DNA from: Fidelibacterota bacterium
Lineage (GTDB): Bacteria; Fidelibacterota; Marinisomatia; Marinisomatales; UBA1611
Direction: 5' to 3'
Assembly (NCBI GenBank): GCA_018658715.1
Contig: JABHUQ010000089.1
Location: forward strand, 1-36,158
Length of the DNA stretch: 36,158 nt
Shown here: positions 1-8,120 of the stretch, piece after piece
Position numbering within the stretch: the stretch's first letter is position 1
How the letters are laid out: every line of letters starts with the position of its first letter
The notes under the pieces: generated by a model
The model's input: the letters and a program-made list of their open reading frames with translations, nothing else
Databases searched by the model: none
What the model was told of the DNA's origin: nothing
Position numbers and translations under genes: made by a program

Positions 1-55
1 GCAAATTTATAGTTTTTTTATAATCATCCTAAAAGCATATTCAAGGGATTATGTA

Positions 56-85
56 TTACATCATTGATGTAAATTTTGTTATAAT
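56..85 (+). promoter_or_regulatory. Candidate promoter of the tRNA-Thr gene
   Basis: A perfect TATAAT at 80-85 is preceded, after an 18-nt spacer, by TTACAT at 56-61. Initiation would fall near 92, about 11 nt before the mature tRNA 5' end. The -35 hexamer lies inside a perfect 17-nt palindrome (56-72: 8-nt arms TTACATCA and TGATGTAA around one T). Sigma-70 consensus is assumed; some FCB bacteria use a different -7/-33 consensus, so this is a tentative call. Confidence 0.45.
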
Positions 86-102
86 TTCACATAAACCATT
101 TT

Positions 103-175
103 GCCTCCGTAGCTCAGTTGGTAGAGCACGATATTCGTAATATCGGGGTCAGCAGTTCGATTCTGCTCGGAGGCT
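103..175 (+). tRNA. tRNA-Thr (anticodon CGT)
   Basis: A complete 73-nt cloverleaf can be drawn by hand. The acceptor stem GCCTCCG pairs with CGGAGGC (168-174), the D-arm is GCTC/GAGC with an AGTTGGTA loop, the anticodon stem is CGATA/TATCG, and the T-arm is AGCAG/CTGCT with loop TTCGATT. The seven-base anticodon loop TTCGTAA places CGT at 136-138, which reads the threonine codon ACG. The discriminator is T175 and CCA is not encoded (TCTTTA follows), so CCA must be added after transcription. The gene faces the FKBP gene and ends only 2 nt before that gene's stop codon, with no terminator between. Confidence 0.96.
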
Positions 176-177
176 CT

Positions 178-594
178 TTATTCTACTTCTAATAATTCAA
201 TATCAAATATTAAAGTGGCATTAGGTGGAATTACACCGCCTGCTCCTTGAGCACCATATCCCATATCCGGTGGAATAGTTAATTTCCGTGTTCCACCAAC
301 TTTCATACCCGGGACACCTTCATCCCATCCCTTAATAACAACACCAATGCCTACCGTAAATGAAAAAGGTTCACGGCCCGGATTCTTGGATGAGTCAAAA
401 ACCGTCCCATCACCCAATTTCCCTGTATATTCCACGGTTACTTTATCCAATGCTTTCGCTTCGGCTCCATCACCAATCACAATATCTTCTATAATAAGTA
501 CATCTGTCACAATTCCATCTTCCTCTTTTTCGCAACCAATACTCACGAGGAATATGGATGCCATTATCAAATGTAAAATGTTTAATTTCTTCAT
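178..594 (-). CDS. FKBP-type peptidyl-prolyl cis-trans isomerase, lipoprotein
   Basis: This 138-residue protein should catalyse cis-trans isomerisation of prolyl bonds in the cell envelope. Residues 1-20 form a short lipoprotein signal ending in VSIG followed by Cys21, a good lipobox, so the mature protein is probably lipid-anchored. A single FKBP domain fills about residues 35-138: VEYTGKL (54-60), FDSS (66-69), VIKGWDEG (86-93), the GYG turn near 112-114 and IPPNATLIF (122-130) are classic FKBP core and active-site segments. It resembles the single-domain FkpA/Mip-like group without their dimerisation extension. It is divergent from rarA, with 47 nt between the start codons, and convergent with the tRNA. 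Its physiological clients cannot be read from the sequence. Confidence 0.93.
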   Translation of the reverse strand: MKKLNILHLIMASIFLVSIGCEKEEDGIVTDVLIIEDIVIGDGAEAKALDKVTVEYTGKLGDGTVFDSSKNPGREPFSFTVGIGVVIKGWDEGVPGMKVGGTRKLTIPPDMGYGAQGAGGVIPPNATLIFDIELLEVE

Positions 595-641
595 TAGTTG
601 ATTATTCTTTTCTATTAAAAGGGATGTAAATTTAATCGATT

Positions 642-1946
642 ATGAACCGAACCCAAACGCTCTTCGACACTCATTTGCCTCCATTGGCAGACCGCCTTCG
701 TCCCACTTCCCTTAATGATTATAAAGGGCAATCTCATTTAGTTGGTAATGGAAAGCTCCTTAGGAGAATTATTGAGGAAAAAAAATTATTCTCTATGATA
801 TTTTGGGGACCACCCGGAACAGGGAAAACAACCCTTGCGCGCATTATTGCTCAAACAACCAATGCCGTCATGAAAGAAATATCAGCCGTTTCTAGTGGTG
901 TAAAAGATTTACGTACGGTTATTTCGATGGGAAATACCAATCGAGAAATGGGTAAACAAACTCTCTTATTTATCGATGAAATTCATCGATTTAACAAATC
1001 ACAACAAGATGCCCTGCTCCATGCCGTTGAAGAAGGAACAATCATTCTTATTGGTGCCACCACAGAAAATCCATCTTTTGAAGTGATATCTCCCCTTTTA
1101 TCTCGATGTAGAGTTTTAACATTAAGGACATTGGAAGAATCTCACCTTGAATCCATTTTAGGCCACGCTTTCAATACAGATATCATTTTGAGTCAATTGC
1201 ACATAAAAATAGAAAGCAATATTCAAGGGAAATTAATTCAATCAGCCGGCGGAGATGCGCGAAAAATGCTTAATACATTGGATGTGGCTGTCCAATTATT
1301 GGGAGAAGAAAAAAAGATTACGGATGAAATTCTTTCTGAAGCGATTCAATCTAAAACATTGATTTATGATAAAACAGGCGACTATCACTATGATACGATT
1401 AGCGCCTTTATAAAATCTGTTCGGGGCAGCGATCCAGATGCCGCTATTTATTGGTTAGCTGTAATGTTAGAAGGAGGCGAAAAACCTGAATTCATTGCAC
1501 GGAGACTTATCATTTTAGCTTCAGAAGATATTGGGAATGCTGACCCAAATGGATTAATTATTGCTACATCCGCTTTCCAGGCTGTTCATGTGATTGGTAT
1601 GCCAGAAGCGGCCATTATATTAGGCCAAATAACAACCTATCTCGCCAGTGCACCAAAATCAAATGCGTCGTATAATGCTATTAATCAAGCTCTAAAAAAT
1701 GTGAAAGAAAATGGAACTCCTTCTGTTCCCCTTCATTTACGAAATGCACCTACAGAATTAATGAAAAATTCAGATTATGGAAAAGATTATAAATATCCCC
1801 ATTCCTACCCAGACCATTTTGTGAATGTAAATTATTTACCAGAAAAAAATAATGTATCCTTTTATCGTCCATCTAATCAGGGGCATGAAAAATGGATAAA
1901 AGAAAGATTAAAGTCTTTATGGGGAAACCGCTTTACAAAAAAGTAA
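642..1946 (+). CDS. rarA: Replication-associated recombination protein A (RarA/MgsA family AAA+ ATPase)
   Basis: The 434-residue product is a clamp-loader-like AAA+ ATPase that acts at stalled replication forks and gaps. Walker A is GPPGTGKTT (56-64), Walker B is LLFIDEIHRF (108-117), sensor 1 is GATTENPS (138-145) and an arginine-finger region SRCR follows at 154-157. The C-terminal half carries the RarA-type region with YDKTGDYHYDTISAFIKS, SDPDAAIYWLA and ASEDIGNADP, which separates it from RuvB and DnaX. Length matches the family. The ATG has no clear Shine-Dalgarno sequence, as for many genes here. lptD starts 4 nt after its stop, suggesting co-transcription without implying a shared function. 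Confidence 0.95.
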   Translation: MNRTQTLFDTHLPPLADRLRPTSLNDYKGQSHLVGNGKLLRRIIEEKKLFSMIFWGPPGTGKTTLARIIAQTTNAVMKEISAVSSGVKDLRTVISMGNTNREMGKQTLLFIDEIHRFNKSQQDALLHAVEEGTIILIGATTENPSFEVISPLLSRCRVLTLRTLEESHLESILGHAFNTDIILSQLHIKIESNIQGKLIQSAGGDARKMLNTLDVAVQLLGEEKKITDEILSEAIQSKTLIYDKTGDYHYDTISAFIKSVRGSDPDAAIYWLAVMLEGGEKPEFIARRLIILASEDIGNADPNGLIIATSAFQAVHVIGMPEAAIILGQITTYLASAPKSNASYNAINQALKNVKENGTPSVPLHLRNAPTELMKNSDYGKDYKYPHSYPDHFVNVNYLPEKNNVSFYRPSNQGHEKWIKERLKSLWGNRFTKK

Positions 1947-1950
1947 GACC

Positions 1951-4900
1951 ATGAAGTTGAATAGCATCATTTTATATTTCTTTCTCATCCCTACTTTTCT
2001 ATTTTCGGATAATCGATTACGTTTAAAAAAAGCAGATATTCTTGAAAGTAAAGTTATTAATGGTGAAAAAATCCAGTTCATTTCTGGGAATGTTACATTT
2101 CAAAAAGGAACATTAACCCTTGATTGTGAAAAAGGAAAATATATAGAAAAAAAAGAAATTGCCTATTTATATAATGAAGTTGTAACCACCCAAGAAGGTC
2201 GAACACTTACGTGTGATACACTTATATTTAATTCTAAGTTGGATATGCTTACCAGTCATGGGAATCCACATGTATGGGATAATGATTATGATTTAACGAG
2301 TGATTCTCTCGTTTTTTATACAGAAATAGATAGTGGAATAGCTGTTGGGAATGTCCATTTAAATCAAAAAGGACAAATCATTACTGCTAACCGAATTGAA
2401 TATGTTAAAGGCCCCAATGAAGATGGTGTTTTTTATAAAGCAATTGGTCATGTAACCATCGAAGATTCCACACAAATAGCTTCCTGTGGTTTAGCCATTT
2501 ATGATCGTACAAATGAAAAAACAACACTCAAAGTAAAGCCCGTCATTAAAGAAGGAAAACGTATTCTATCTGGTTCTGAAATCACTTTATCCTATTCCAA
2601 TGAAATATTAGAAAACATAGACATTCCCAAACAAGCTCACGCACAAACCATTACTACCGGTTGGACAAAAATCGGCCCAGATAGTTTAAAGAAAAAAAGA
2701 CCAACTAAATATTCAGATGATATGACAGGAAATCAACTTCGCGGCTTTTTTACAGAAGGCTATTTGGATTCATTGCGATTAGAAGGAATGGCAACTACAT
2801 TATATCACGTTTTTGAAGATTCAATTTATCAGGGGAAAAATCTCGCATCTGGAGATACCATTACAATGCTCTTTGCAGATTCAACGCTAGATCGTATTGT
2901 GATTGTAGGAGGTTCAGAAGGGACATATGCTCCAGACTCATCCGCAAGTGACATTAGCGATCCTGTTAGTTATCATGCCAACATTATTGATTATAATGTA
3001 ATAACAGAAGAAATGGATCTCATCGGTAAAGCATCAATTTTAAATGAAGAGACACATCTTGAAGCAGGATTCATTAATGTAAGTTGGACAACAAATTTAC
3101 TCACTGCCCTTCCTGTTCAATCGGGCGATACTTTAGCTACACCCTTCCAACCTGTGATTAATGAAAAAGGACAAGATCCCATGGAAGGAGATATTCTTAC
3201 GTATAATCTTAAATCCAGAAAAGGGAAAGCTATAAAAGGAAAAACGAAAGCTGATGATGGATTTTATACAGGAAATGAAATTCGAAATGAAACTAAGGAA
3301 GTTTTTTATATTCAAAATAGTACCTATACAACGTGTGATTTAATTGTGCCACATTTTCATTTTAAATCAAAACAAATGAAGGTGATTAATGGAGATAAAG
3401 TAATTGCCCGTCCCATTATTCTAAATATAGGGAAAATTCCTGTATTTGGATTACCACTTGGTGTATTTCCACATAAAGGCGGGGCACGCCACTCAGGTTG
3501 GATTATGCCGTCCTTTGGGGAGCATCGAGGTCGTGGTCAACATTTTGATGGTTTAGGATATTATTGGGCACCAAATGATTTTTGGGGCTCAAAGTTCACC
3601 CTTAGTTTTGGTGATCGACAAGGAATCGTTTTTAGAGCAGATAATCAGTACAATGTTCGATATAAATATAGTGGAAATTTATTTGTAGAGAATCGACAGT
3701 TCCTATCTGGCTCCACCGACATTATTGATTTACCTTCTAATCGTAGCTCGAGTTTCAAAGTAAGATGGAAACACAAACAAGTTATGAGAAAAGAGCAAAC
3801 ATTTAATGCAAATCTCAGTTATTCTTCAAGTGGAAATTATAATCGAGAATATGGGTTAAATCAAGCCACACGTATGGATCAATATGCAGTATCCAATGCA
3901 TCTTATACTAAGCGATGGCCCAAATCGGGAAATTCTCTGAGCTTAAATGTTTCATCCAAACAAGATTTAATGGTAAATGAAAAAGTGGATCCATCATCTA
4001 CTTTTTATCAAGAGCCGACCAGAGCAGGGACACAATTAAATATTATTAATAATACATTACCAAAAATGTCATTTCGTCATGGACAAAGTGCCTTAATCCC
4101 GGCTAAGGGGAAAATATCCAAATGGTATAATAATATTAAATGGAATTATAGTGCGAACTATACAAACAAATCCCGTTTCTATTATGAATCCGTAAAAACA
4201 GACTCAGTTGGATTATATGAATGGGCGAAAATGGATAGTATAGAATTAGAATCTTTTAGTGATATTGACGATGCTTGGAATCATTCTATGACTATTAATG
4301 CACCACAAAAAATATTTAAATATATATCAATTAGTCCAAGTCTCAACTTACGCTCTGCTTGGGTAAACCAAACATTCGTAGGAGAATATGATTCTTCCGG
4401 AGTCATTCAGAAAAAAGAAATTCCGGGGTTTGCTACACGCACAACAGGATCATTTAGCATGAATGGAAATACAAAAATTTATGGACTCTTTCCCATTCCA
4501 ATTGGTCCAGTGAAGGCTATAAGACATATTGCGACCCCTTCCGTTGGATTCTCCTTTACACCTGATTTTTCAAAACCACTTTTTGGGAAAAATCTTGGTT
4601 ATTTCGACACACTATTAGACTCTTCTTCAGGGAGTGAACAGCTATTTGATCGATTTGGTGGAACTATGGCCGGGAATACACCAAAAAGCGAAAGTAAATC
4701 TATGAACTTTTCGCTCAATAATAGTTTTCAGGCAAAGGTTAATAATGGTGAAGATGAAAAGAAAGTAGATCTTCTCACTTGGCGTATGAGTTCTAGTTAT
4801 AATTTTGCAGCAGATTCTCTAAATCTATCTAACCTCCGATCGAGCATTCGATCTAAAATAGCTGGAAAACTTAATTTAGATTTAACATTAACTCATGATT

Positions 4901-5481
4901 TTTACGAATATAATACGCTCACAAATCAACGGATTAATTCATTGAATACAAACCAGTCTGGACTTCCATCACCGCGAATGATAAATGCACGTTTTTCCAC
5001 GAGCTTTCGTTTCTCAGGGAAACGATGGACAGACCAATACGAAGAAGTGGAACTTGAATTAGATACATCTCAAGTTGAAACAGAAATGGATGAATCATAT
5101 CTTAAAAATCCGCTAAATGACATTAAAAAATCATTAAAAGGTGGAAAACTTTGGAATTCGTCTGTTTCTTTGAGTTATGCATACAATGTAGCAAATCCGA
5201 ATAATACAGTTAAAACATTTTGGGTAAATTCTCGATCAACAATACAAATAACAAAAGAATGGCGATTCTCGTATAATGCGCGATTTGATTTAATCAATAA
5301 ATCATTAGTAAGCCACACATTATCTGTATATCGTGATATCCACTGTTGGGAATTATCCTTAAACTGGACACCAAGTGGAATTGGTCAAAGTATCTATTTT
5401 ATATTGAATGTTAAATCCCCCACCCTGAGAGATATAAAGGTAGAAAAAACAGGTGGACGACGAGCTCGCTCACCCTTTTAA
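1951..5481 (+). CDS. lptD: LptD/OstA-family lipopolysaccharide assembly outer-membrane protein
   Basis: This 1176-residue protein is predicted to insert LPS into the outer leaflet of the outer membrane. Residues 1-19 are a signal peptide. Residues about 20-480 contain OstA/LptA-like beta-strand repeats (ISGNVTFQKGTLTLDCEKG, RTLTCDTLIFNS, ITANRIEYVKG), expected to form the periplasmic beta-taco. From about residue 490 the LptD barrel begins, with PVFGLPLGVFPHKG, a GGARHSGWIMP segment, a YYWAPND motif and many alternating aromatic strands. The end of the barrel includes HCWELSLNW, as I recall from Bacteroidetes LptD. Only five cysteines were counted, with no adjacent pair like the one used for disulfide gating in E. 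coli LptD. It is long because of the large N-terminal part. It follows rarA by 4 nt and converges on the next gene. Confidence 0.87.
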   Translation: MKLNSIILYFFLIPTFLFSDNRLRLKKADILESKVINGEKIQFISGNVTFQKGTLTLDCEKGKYIEKKEIAYLYNEVVTTQEGRTLTCDTLIFNSKLDMLTSHGNPHVWDNDYDLTSDSLVFYTEIDSGIAVGNVHLNQKGQIITANRIEYVKGPNEDGVFYKAIGHVTIEDSTQIASCGLAIYDRTNEKTTLKVKPVIKEGKRILSGSEITLSYSNEILENIDIPKQAHAQTITTGWTKIGPDSLKKKRPTKYSDDMTGNQLRGFFTEGYLDSLRLEGMATTLYHVFEDSIYQGKNLASGDTITMLFADSTLDRIVIVGGSEGTYAPDSSASDISDPVSYHANIIDYNVITEEMDLIGKASILNEETHLEAGFINVSWTTNLLTALPVQSGDTLATPFQPVINEKGQDPMEGDILTYNLKSRKGKAIKGKTKADDGFYTGNEIRNETKEVFYIQNSTYTTCDLIVPHFHFKSKQMKVINGDKVIARPIILNIGKIPVFGLPLGVFPHKGGARHSGWIMPSFGEHRGRGQHFDGLGYYWAPNDFWGSKFTLSFGDRQGIVFRADNQYNVRYKYSGNLFVENRQFLSGSTDIIDLPSNRSSSFKVRWKHKQVMRKEQTFNANLSYSSSGNYNREYGLNQATRMDQYAVSNASYTKRWPKSGNSLSLNVSSKQDLMVNEKVDPSSTFYQEPTRAGTQLNIINNTLPKMSFRHGQSALIPAKGKISKWYNNIKWNYSANYTNKSRFYYESVKTDSVGLYEWAKMDSIELESFSDIDDAWNHSMTINAPQKIFKYISISPSLNLRSAWVNQTFVGEYDSSGVIQKKEIPGFATRTTGSFSMNGNTKIYGLFPIPIGPVKAIRHIATPSVGFSFTPDFSKPLFGKNLGYFDTLLDSSSGSEQLFDRFGGTMAGNTPKSESKSMNFSLNNSFQAKVNNGEDEKKVDLLTWRMSSSYNFAADSLNLSNLRSSIRSKIAGKLNLDLTLTHDFYEYNTLTNQRINSLNTNQSGLPSPRMINARFSTSFRFSGKRWTDQYEEVELELDTSQVETEMDESYLKNPLNDIKKSLKGGKLWNSSVSLSYAYNVANPNNTVKTFWVNSRSTIQITKEWRFSYNARFDLINKSLVSHTLSVYRDIHCWELSLNWTPSGIGQSIYFILNVKSPTLRDIKVEKTGGRRARSPF

Positions 5482-5484
5482 TAT

Positions 5485-7341
5485 TTACTTTTCTTCTATT
5501 TTAAAAAGTTTAAAATCTAAAAATGATAATTGGAGTGATACACCTGATTGGAGTTGATAAATCCATAATTGTTCATCCTGCGACTTATTTTCAACATGGA
5601 TGGTTTCATGGGGATTCCCCATTAATATTTCAACTTGAGGGAGCGTAAGACCCACTTTTAACCTCGGTGCCCGAGCTAATGCTTGTTTTTCCCGAGCAAT
5701 ATTCATTTTGTTATCCATCCATTTTCGGGCTTTATGTTCATCTAACAATTCAAGTTTTTGTTTTAATTTTGTTAATAACTTTTCATTTTTTGGCCCTATA
5801 TCTTTAGATAATTCCCGAGCCATTTCTAAGGAATAAATAGCTAATTGAATTTCTTCAAAATCATCAACAGTGCTAGCCAATTCTGCTAATTGAACCCCTG
5901 CTTGGTATTGCAATGCTTGTACTTCGTATTTTAAATCACTATTCATGGATAGCGCTTCACCATAATAATCCATAGCTCGAGAAATAAAACCATATTTTTG
6001 AGCTTTTTTCCCTTTTTCTAATACTGCATAGGAATGGAATCTATTTAATTCATTTTTTCCAAAAATAGAAAAGGCTGCCACTTCTTGTACTAAAGCATAT
6101 GCCTCGGAATAATATTTTTCTTTTAATAATAATTCAGCTCGATTCATCCATTTTCCAGCAATTTGCAATATGCGGTGATCTAATGTTTTTAATATAAGTG
6201 TATCGTTTATAACCAAACTCTGAGCAAGTAAATATCGACCTAAGGCTTCTTTAGTCTTTCCTTGACCATCAAGTTCAATTCCTTCATCCATTATTTGATA
6301 CGGAATCTTGTAATTGCATTTATCAATATATTCTTGAGCCCTATATCGATTTGCATGATGAGGAAATTGCCCAATAAATTCTCTTAATTCTTTTCGTGCT
6401 GTTATATAATCTCTTTTATAGTAATGTTGTTTTCCTCGATCACCGATAGATTTTTGGCCACCATAAAAAGCAGATAAAGTTACATAAACACCATAATTGG
6501 CTAAATCAAATCTAGAAATTGGAGTAACATCGCTTTCGTCAGAAATATTATTTATTTTTGTATAAGAATGGCGTAAATCGATTCCAACTGTAAATCGATT
6601 CATTTTTCCTGGATCAAATATATAACGGAATCCAAGACTCAGGCCCATGGATGTTCCAGATCCTGTTGGGCTATCATCAAACACCTTGTTATCGGTGGTA
6701 TAAAATTTTGCCCTAGCTAATCCATAAGAATAACGAAAATCCAAAAACCAAGAATCAAATCCTTGCCATAACATATGGGTTGTTACAAGGTATTCTATCA
6801 TTTTTGGGGAAAATTTTGTTTTCGTTCCCCAACTTGAGTTTACTGATCCCCACTCTGTATAAGGTACAACAGCTGGCGCAATTAGTCCGCTGGATCTATA
6901 AGTAATACCAGAAACAATATCCATCCAATTACTCTTTACTATTTTATTAGCAAAATTGTAAAGAAGTATATCAGCCTCCATACTTGTACCAATCATTTCT
7001 GTAATATCAGGACGAAAATTTTGTACTTCATCTTCAAATGTGAGCCATTCATTAGAGCTTAATGCATTAGCGGATGGATTTGAAAATGATCCGGATAACT
7101 TTCCATTAAATCCTAAACCATATCTTATTTCAATCGGAATAAAAGTTACAGGAGCGTGGAATTCCCTTCCCCTTAAAATTAAATCGAGCCAATATCCTTT
7201 TTCATATTTTGACTCCATCTCAAATTTGATTAATCCCCAAAGTAATGATACTTTCTTCTTTTCAGATGGGGCTTCTCCCACTAATATCCCGAAAACCATT
7301 AAAAGGCTTATTACAATCTTTAGAAAACGACCATGCATCAT
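5485..7341 (-). CDS. Exported protein: beta-barrel-like region, helical repeats and BamE/SmpA-like C-terminal domain
   Basis: A 618-residue protein that I cannot assign to a named family. Residues about 1-24 form a signal peptide (hydrophobic core IVISLLMVFGILVG). Residues about 30-300 are rich in aromatic, alternating strands with glycine turns (for example IEIRYGLGFNGKLSG, FRYSYGLARAKFY, SLGFRYIFDPG), like a small outer-membrane barrel. Residues about 310-550 are helical and TPR-like (HYYKRDYITARKELREF, AMDYYGEALSMN). The last 59 residues (560-618) contain GLTLPQVEILMGNPHE, then WIYQLQ and a strand pair, resembling the BamE/SmpA/OmlA fold. Its stop lies 3 nt from the convergent lptD stop, and a TGA immediately precedes the start in frame. 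A role in the outer membrane is inferred. Confidence 0.75.
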   Translation of the reverse strand: MMHGRFLKIVISLLMVFGILVGEAPSEKKKVSLLWGLIKFEMESKYEKGYWLDLILRGREFHAPVTFIPIEIRYGLGFNGKLSGSFSNPSANALSSNEWLTFEDEVQNFRPDITEMIGTSMEADILLYNFANKIVKSNWMDIVSGITYRSSGLIAPAVVPYTEWGSVNSSWGTKTKFSPKMIEYLVTTHMLWQGFDSWFLDFRYSYGLARAKFYTTDNKVFDDSPTGSGTSMGLSLGFRYIFDPGKMNRFTVGIDLRHSYTKINNISDESDVTPISRFDLANYGVYVTLSAFYGGQKSIGDRGKQHYYKRDYITARKELREFIGQFPHHANRYRAQEYIDKCNYKIPYQIMDEGIELDGQGKTKEALGRYLLAQSLVINDTLILKTLDHRILQIAGKWMNRAELLLKEKYYSEAYALVQEVAAFSIFGKNELNRFHSYAVLEKGKKAQKYGFISRAMDYYGEALSMNSDLKYEVQALQYQAGVQLAELASTVDDFEEIQLAIYSLEMARELSKDIGPKNEKLLTKLKQKLELLDEHKARKWMDNKMNIAREKQALARAPRLKVGLTLPQVEILMGNPHETIHVENKSQDEQLWIYQLQSGVSLQLSFLDFKLFKIEEK

Positions 7342-7472
7342 TCAACAAAATACCCGCATTTTTCGGTTCACTACAAGAAAAACAGCAAGTGGTTTACCTC
7401 CTGTTTTTTTCTTCCTAACTTTAAAGATTCACACAGGGAAACTTTTATCTCTTTAGTGAATTAAATCATTTT

Positions 7473-8120
7473 ATGAAAAAAGTATTATTTATCTGCATAT
7501 TGTTCTTTTCTGGGATTGGGTTTTCACAACAATTCACCGTTGCTCGTGTTCAGTATAGCGGGGGTGGCGATTGGTATGGAGACCCTAGTAGTCTTCCAAA
7601 TTTATTATCTTATTTGAATGAACAAACCCCCATGAATCCTGCACCAGAAGAAGTTCGCGTCAAATTATCTGATAATGAATTAACCCATTTCCCTTATTTA
7701 TACATGACAGGACATGGGAATATTCGCTTCACAGATGAAGAAATTATTTCCCTAAGGACTGCTTTACAAAATGGTGCCTTTTTACATGCTGATGATAATT
7801 ATGGGATGGATGAATCATTTCGTAGAGAAATAAAACGCGTCTTTCCAAATAAAGATTTAGTAGAACTTCCCCACTCTCATCCCATTTTTTATTCCTATTT
7901 TAATTTGGATTCTGGTCTTCCAAAAGTACATGAACATGATGGAAAACCACCACAAGCATTTGGTTTACTTGAAGGAGAAAAATTACTTCTTATTTATACC
8001 TATGAATCTGATCTTGGTGACGGGTGGGAAGATGAATCGGTACATAATGATCCTTGGCCTATCCGAGAAAAAGCTCTCCAAATGGGTGTAAATATTATTT
8101 ATTTCGCATTAACACAATAA
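7473..8120 (+). CDS. DUF4159-family exported protein (amidotransferase-like fold, probably non-catalytic)
   Basis: This 215-residue protein has a signal peptide (1-19) with cleavage near SQQ. The body matches what I recall of DUF4159: FTVARVQYSGGGDWYGDP at the N-terminus, YLYMTGHGNI (76-85), a GAFLHADDNYG segment (101-111) and a C-terminal region with NDPWPIREKALQMG. The family has a class I glutamine amidotransferase-like fold. At the position of the usual nucleophile elbow this protein has HADDN, with no cysteine, so it is probably a binding or structural protein rather than an amidase. Function is unknown. It opens a six-gene operon, and its TAA overlaps the next ATG by one base (TAATG at 8118-8122). 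Confidence 0.85.
   Translation: MKKVLFICILFFSGIGFSQQFTVARVQYSGGGDWYGDPSSLPNLLSYLNEQTPMNPAPEEVRVKLSDNELTHFPYLYMTGHGNIRFTDEEIISLRTALQNGAFLHADDNYGMDESFRREIKRVFPNKDLVELPHSHPIFYSYFNLDSGLPKVHEHDGKPPQAFGLLEGEKLLLIYTYESDLGDGWEDESVHNDPWPIREKALQMGVNIIYFALTQ

Noticed and set aside
7346-7420. Strong AGGAGGT on the minus strand (7402-7396) with an open stretch before the 618-residue gene
   Set aside because: No start codon lies at a suitable distance, and the open stretch of about 26 codons ends in a TGA immediately before the real ATG; probably chance.
8054-8119. 22-codon N-terminal extension of the DUF4175-like protein
   Set aside because: It would overlap DUF4159 by 67 nt, whereas ATG 8120 sits in a TAATG coupling junction like others in this operon.
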